DNA of 10,512 nt, taken from Glomus cerebriforme (lineage: Eukaryota > Glomeromycota > Glomeromycetes > Glomerales > Glomeraceae). The translations under genes and the position numbers were made by a program. Below, piece by piece: positions 6,830 to 10,512 of the stretch. How positions within the stretch are numbered: the stretch's first letter is position 1; each line of letters begins with the position of its first letter. The stretch spans positions 1 through 10,512 of the forward strand of contig QKYT01000905.1 of NCBI GenBank assembly GCA_003550305.1, given 5' to 3'. The notes under the pieces are model-generated. The model searched no databases. It was given only the letters and a program-made list of their open reading frames with translations, and had not been told where the DNA came from.

Positions 6830-7073
6830 TAAGGTTGTCTGTCTAAATCTCTTCAAAATCTTACGATTAGTTTCGTCAAAATTTTACTATAGATTTATTA
6901 TAGTTTCAGCAGAGTTTTGGCAATTTCGGCAATTATAATAGGTTTTGGCAGTTTTGCTTTTTTCCAGAGTTTCGCCAGTTTTTTAATATAACTTTAATAT
7001 AATTTTGGCAGAATTTTGCTTTTTGGCAAAATATCATCTTGCCTAAACCTCTAGGTTTCAGCAAGCAAACTTA
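6830..7073 (+). mobile_element. hAT-like MITE, copy B (244 bp, fullest copy)
   Basis: Begins TAAGGTTGTCTGTC; the other end on the minus strand begins TAAGTTTGCTTGC. These are imperfect terminal inverted repeats of about 15-20 bp fitting hAT ends, flanked by a perfect 8-bp duplication (GTTTCAGA). The interior has several copies of a TTTTGGCA / TTTCGCCA motif in both orientations. There is no ORF, so movement would need a transposase from elsewhere. Copies A and C confirm it as a family. Confidence 0.75.
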
Positions 7074-7144
7074 GTTTCAGACCAGATTCAGATCAGATCA
7101 AATTTAAATTAAGTCTGATCTGAACTGATTTGTTTGAAATACTA

Positions 7145-7203
7145 CTTAATAACTTTTCAGATATCAATTTAGAATAAAATATAGATAACTAAAAGTTATT
7201 AAG
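7145..7203. repeat. 13-bp perfect inverted repeat (CTTAATAACTTTT)
   Basis: CTTAATAACTTTT at 7145-7157 and its reverse complement at 7191-7203, separated by 33 bases. It could form a hairpin in RNA or be the ends of a tiny decayed element. AT-rich composition makes a chance origin possible, although 13 perfect pairs is long. Confidence 0.5.
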
Positions 7204-8437
7204 AACCTAATTGTAAAGAAACTTAGTAAACTGAAGATTATTATCTATACTTCTTAAAGCTTTTTAATTAATTTCAGTAGTGTAAAATAACTTTTTCTAA
7301 GATTAAAAGATTACTTTCTTAGTGCAAAATAGCAAAAAGCACAACTTTTTTTTTAAACTTCTTAGGTATAAAGATTAGCAGGAAGAGTTGCTCTTTGATT
7401 TATTGATAGAAATATAAATATTATGAAAAATTATAGTATAATATAGTATATATATATATAATATTGTTAGACTTTCAGAATATTTTACATTAAAAATATA
7501 ATCAGATTTCTATATAGTTACCTAGTTAGTTTCTATAAAATTAGTGATTGTATAGAAATGTGCTTATATAAAAGTATTAAAATTAAAAATATTTTAATTT
7601 TAGCTAAAATTAGTAAATTATAATGCAGATATTTTCTTTTTTAGAATAGTAATTTTATAAAAAAAAATTTTTCTAACTTTTACATATATTTAAATTCCTG
7701 AAAATTGGTACTAGTATCCAGTCTTTAGAAATTTATCAATATTTTATGCTAATTTAAAGACTTATTGTATTAAGGGAAGATTCAAGTAAACTGGTTGAAG
7801 GGTATTTATTTGAAGAGAGATTTGAAAGGACTGGTTAAAAAGATCATTTATTAGTTTTAACACTAGAATATGGGAAGAATCAAAGTATAATTTATATCTA
7901 CGGAGGATCTTACTTCAGACCTCACTCTGAAGATATATTGTATAAATGTGATAAATGATATCTTTTCATATCAGTGAAGGGTGTAAATATGAAGATGTCA
8001 ATTTTTATAGTTTTCTGACTATATGCACTATATTATTTAATAAATAAAAATTCATATTTCATCTTGTTTTCAAATAAAAAAAAATAGGAAATTTAAATTT
8101 TTATAATTCTAATTAAAAATATTTTTAGCTAAAATTATAGTGATTATGTAAAAGTTTAATTATTAATAAAAATAATATGTATATTTGAAATTATATAATG
8201 ATAGTGATTATAGCTAATTTGTAATTATAAAGAAATAGTTTAAAATTATTTTCCAAAATTAGGTATTTATAAAAAGATGTAATTGTATGGAATGTGACTA
8301 TATAGAGGTCTAATTGTATTTCTAATAATATATTATTAATATAGTTTAAATTTTTATATTTTTAAAGCAGTATAATTCTTTAAATTTTCTAATAATTAAA
8401 AATTTTAATTTGTGTGAACTATATGCATTAGCATTTG
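7204..8437. other. AT-rich stretch without recognisable genes
   Basis: Contains a (TA)7 tract at 7447-7460 and two similar segments (7544-7572 and 8276-8306). A somewhat more complex block lies at about 7770-7990, with a 7-bp hairpin CTTCAGA/TCTGAAG (7913-7932) and a 6-bp hairpin just after it. All frames are closed. I cannot assign the complex block to a family. Confidence 0.5.
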
Positions 8438-8445
8438 CATATAAT

Positions 8446-8685
8446 TAAAATTGCTTGTCTTCACTCTTTTAAAATTCTGTACTTAGTTTTACCAAATTTT
8501 TAATATAGTTTTATTATAATTTTACAGAATCTTATTAGTTGCTATTTATAATAGATTTTAACAGGGGTTGTCTTTTATTAAATTTCATTAACTTTTTAAT
8601 AAGACTTTAATATAATTTCATTAAATTATTACATTTTGTTATTTCATCTATTTGCTAAATTTACTAGTTTTACTAAGCAATCTTA
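8446..8685 (+). mobile_element. hAT-like MITE, copy C (240 bp, strongly decayed)
   Basis: Aligns along its length in the same orientation as copy B. Shared landmarks in order are TTGCTTGTC, AAAATTCTGTACTTAG against AAAATCTTACGATTAG, TTTATTATA, TATAATAGATTTTAACAG, and TTTTTAATA with CTTTAATATAATTT. The minus-strand terminus is TAAGATTGCTTAG. GGC and CG motifs of copy B are mostly replaced by A/T. Flanking octamers CATATAAT (8438-8445) and TACATAAT (8686-8693) agree in six of eight positions with two transitions, supporting the ends. It is older than A and B. Confidence 0.65.
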
Positions 8686-8693
8686 TACATAAT

Positions 8694-9698
8694 GTAACTA
8701 AAAGATTTTTTTTATTTATTAATTTACATTTAATAAGATAATTGATTATCAGTGTTCAATCAAGTTTTAATCTATAAGTAATCAATATTTATATAAAATA
8801 AATAAGATAAAGTTTTATGTTTAATTTTATTATAAAAATTTACTTATAAAAAAATTCCATTTTATTTATATTATATATTCTTTTAAGAGAATAGTTAAAA
8901 CAATATTTTCTTAATAAAAATAAAATATTAGCAATAGAAGTTTTATTAGCAAATAAAGCTTTTTCTTTAAGTTTTATTGGCAAATTCCATTATAATTCTT
9001 GAACTTATAGAACTATTTTAGGAAAAATGCAATGTAATTTGAAAAATATTTAATTCATTGGCAATTATTTTGCTTTTTTTGATAAGTATCACATTGCTTA
9101 AAACTATTTAATACTGGTAGTTTAAATGAAAGTAGCTTAAGTTCTGAATAGGTAATTAATTTATGATATTTTGAATTTGGATTGATAGTTTTTAAATTAA
9201 ATCATTTTTTTGCTATTTGTAAGATATAAGTAATAGTATTTTATTAATTCTAACATTCTATTTTTCTTTAATCCAGTTAATATATTAAGTCTAAATAAAT
9301 TATTTTATTAATTTAAGCATAAATATGTTTTTTTAAAAGACATTTTTAAAAATATATGGCTGATTTTAATATTAATGAATTATCATTTTTTTTTAATTTA
9401 AATACATAACAGAATCTAATACTTTAATTTTTATTCTATGGGGGTTTGTTTATATATTAACATGTACTATTTCTTTGTAAATATATAAAATATTTCCTGG
9501 TTATACTAATTTGAAATAATTGATTAAGCAAGAATAAAATATTAGCATTAATGGGATTTGAATAGGTAGATGGTATAAAAAGATTTATGATAAAATAAAT
9601 TTTATTTTAAAAAAATTAAAGTGAAATGAAATTGTTAGAATGAAATGTCATCATTATACACAAATTTATTTAAATTAAATTATTAATTTAGATTAACT
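8694..9698. other. AT-rich stretch without recognisable genes
   Basis: I see only A/T-rich low-complexity DNA here: no ORF of note, RNA gene, clear repeat family or transposon end. Confidence 0.5.
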
Positions 9699-9717
9699 AT
9701 AACCAATGATTGGTTAT
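9699..9717. repeat. 19-base palindrome spanning the start codon of the orphan ORF
   Basis: ATAACCAAT and ATTGGTTAT flank a single G at 9708, giving nine pairs around an odd centre. The ATG of the 64-codon ORF (9706-9708) lies inside it. It may be a chance structure, an operator-like site or part of a transposon end. Confidence 0.55.
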
Positions 9718-9900
9718 GAAGGGTATTCTAATATATCTGAAACTCAAAATTGCTTGCATATGCAGAATATAGAGGGAGTGCACTTAACTTTAAAGTCCCA
9801 AGCTTGGGAGCTATGGTATGCATATAGAAAGGTTATAGAGAGTTTTATAGTAAAAAATACCAAAATATTTAAATTACAAAAATTACAAAAATGTATATAG
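9706..9900 (+). CDS. Orphan 64-codon ORF, unknown function, doubtful
   Basis: An uninterrupted 64-codon frame ending TAG, in a patch less AT-rich than its surroundings. I recognise no domain. The middle has SQAWELWYAYRKVIESF, followed by a Lys-rich end (TKIFKLQKLQK). There is no signal peptide or membrane segment. It stands out because open frames are rare in this DNA, so it may be a fragment of a former gene or transposon. Upstream there is only AT-rich sequence and a palindrome over the ATG; no clear promoter or polyadenylation site was noted. A palindrome, TCCCAAGCTTGGGA (9796-9809), lies inside it, which is unusual for a coding exon. A real small protein is possible but not supported by anything beyond frame length. 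Confidence 0.2.
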   Translation: MIGYEGYSNISETQNCLHMQNIEGVHLTLKSQAWELWYAYRKVIESFIVKNTKIFKLQKLQKCI

Positions 9901-10121
9901 TTTACTTAGAATAAATCTGATTTTATCATTTAAAATGCAAAATAATCTTAAATGTTAATGCTAACTATTAGAATCATAAATGTCTTTTACTTCTTGAGAA
10001 AATTAATTAAAATATTTATTTTAATTAAAAAACGTAATGTGAAGTTTATAAATATGAACGGAAGTTAAATACTAATAAATAGAGATCTGTTAAGATAATA
10101 TTAGCTCTGTTCATTTCTAGA

Positions 10122-10205
10122 TCGGATCAGATTGACCAAAAAAATGGATAACCAATCAGATCGTAGTCACAATTGAGCACAATTTTTGATTGATCAGATT
10201 GGTTT
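10122..10205. repeat. GATCAGATTGG-like motif, three copies in mixed orientation
   Basis: GATCAGATTGACC (from 10125) and GATCAGATTGGTTTT (from about 10184) on the plus strand, and the inverse AACCAATCAGATC (from about 10149). The first pair could form a hairpin. Probable subterminal binding motifs of the element whose transposase begins at 10296. Confidence 0.5.
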
Positions 10206-10295
10206 TATCATTTATAATAAATATGATTGGACTCGTTTTTTTTACGTTATGATATGAACCGCAAAGAAAGAATTTATAATGTGCTATAGTTACAA

Positions 10296-10512
10296 ATGTT
10301 TTTAGAAGACGAATATGAAGAAGAGAATGAGGGAACTTCAAGTGATGAAGAAGATAATACTATTTTACAAGCAGTTTTAATAAAACAATTAAATACACGG
10401 TATTTAAAACCAAGATTATATCACATGGCAAAATCAAGGCATTGGTGGCAAAATATTCTTCCATTTTATGATTCTGTTTGATTTAAAAAAAATCTTAAGA
10501 ATGTTTTCACAT
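10296..10512 (+). pseudogene. N-terminal part of a PIF/Harbinger-type (DDE_Tnp_4) transposase, interrupted
   Basis: The frame opens at ATG 10296 and runs 61 codons. An acidic start (EDEYEEENEGTSSDEED) is followed by RYLKPRLYHMAKSRHWWQ and NILPFYDSV. The RY-x-KPR, SRHWW and ILP pattern is what I know from the segment ahead of the catalytic domain in Harbinger-like transposases. TGA at 10479-10481 is followed in the same frame by FKKNLKN, which continues the expected pattern (Phe, basic cluster, Leu-basic). The stop therefore most likely replaced an Arg CGA codon by C to T rather than ending the protein. No catalytic residue lies in the window, since the sequence ends about 30 bases later. An intron starting near the stop cannot be excluded. 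Identification is by motif memory, without alignment. Confidence 0.55.

Larger units (their letters stand above)
6677..7131. repeat. Degenerate GATCAG / TTTCAG / TTTAAAT repeat, split by MITE B
   Basis: From about 6677 to 6829 and again from 7082 to about 7131 the sequence is a loose mosaic of GATCAG, AGATCTG, GAATCAGTTTCAG and TTTAAAT in both orientations. It begins where the last minisatellite unit ends. The mix of direct and inverted motifs resembles subterminal repeats of DNA transposons, but no terminus or duplication could be placed. MITE B lies within it. Confidence 0.5.
10101..10512 (+). mobile_element. Probable left part of a PIF/Harbinger element, cut by window end
   Basis: A TTA at 10101-10103 precedes GCTCTGTTCATTTCTAGATC, which resembles PIF/Harbinger and Tourist termini; that superfamily duplicates a TWA trinucleotide. 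Behind it (10125-10205) come three copies of a GATCAGATTGG-like motif, two direct and one inverted, typical of a subterminal region. The transposase start at 10296 lies within 200 bases. The right end, needed to prove the duplication and TIR, lies outside the window. Confidence 0.4.

Noticed and set aside
7913..7932. Hairpin as a bacterial-type terminator or snoRNA
   Set aside because: The organism is eukaryotic by context; the stem is only 7 bp and no C/D or H/ACA box arrangement could be supported.
10156..10341. 61-codon ORF on the minus strand
   Set aside because: It overlaps the start of the Harbinger-like frame and the subterminal motifs, and has no recognisable content.

Overview
The window is extremely AT-rich eukaryotic repeat DNA with no intact conventional gene. 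Transposon relics, minisatellite-like arrays and low-complexity A/T tracts fill it. The best guess for the source is a nuclear contig of an arbuscular mycorrhizal fungus (Glomeromycotina, Rhizophagus-like). This rests on base composition and on the character of the MULE transposase (FAR1-type DNA-binding domain, MULE domain, SWIM finger, C-terminal zinc knuckle). It was not confirmed by a search, and other AT-rich fungi or plants remain possible.

Layout. 1-180: cluster of GGATATCC-type motifs with a perfect 28-bp palindrome. 181-1370: AT-rich DNA with nothing recognisable. 1371-5120: a complete but dead Mutator-like element (MULE), 3732 bp, with a perfect 9-bp target-site duplication (AAAAAATAT), long terminal inverted repeats (about 244 and 271 bp) and a broken transposase gene at 2079-4721. 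Each TIR has two unusual parts: outer 15-bp palindromic iterons (about 3.6 on the left, 5.6 on the right) and an inner, inward-pointing tRNA-like sequence with Pol III A- and B-box matches. About 5537-6670: minisatellite of about 97-132-bp units, each ending in a strong splice-acceptor-like tract. About 6677-7131: degenerate GATCAG/TTTCAG repeat. Three copies of one short hAT-like MITE family occur at 6366-6542 (minus), 6830-7073 (plus) and 8446-8685 (plus, strongly decayed). 9706-9900: an orphan 64-codon ORF of unknown meaning. From about 10104 to the window end: probable left end of a PIF/Harbinger element, with the first part of its transposase interrupted by a stop.

How the parts relate. 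Nothing here forms a pathway. The region is a nested graveyard of class II elements. MITE A lies inside a minisatellite unit, and removing it with one copy of its 8-bp duplication restores the expected unit length. MITE B lies in the degenerate repeat next to it. Inactivating changes in the MULE are largely G-to-A or C-to-T transitions (Trp to stop, Gln to stop, Asp to Asn, His to Tyr), as expected from long-term deamination of methylated cytosine or a RIP-like process. The most unusual observation is the pair of tRNA-like sequences built into both MULE TIRs.
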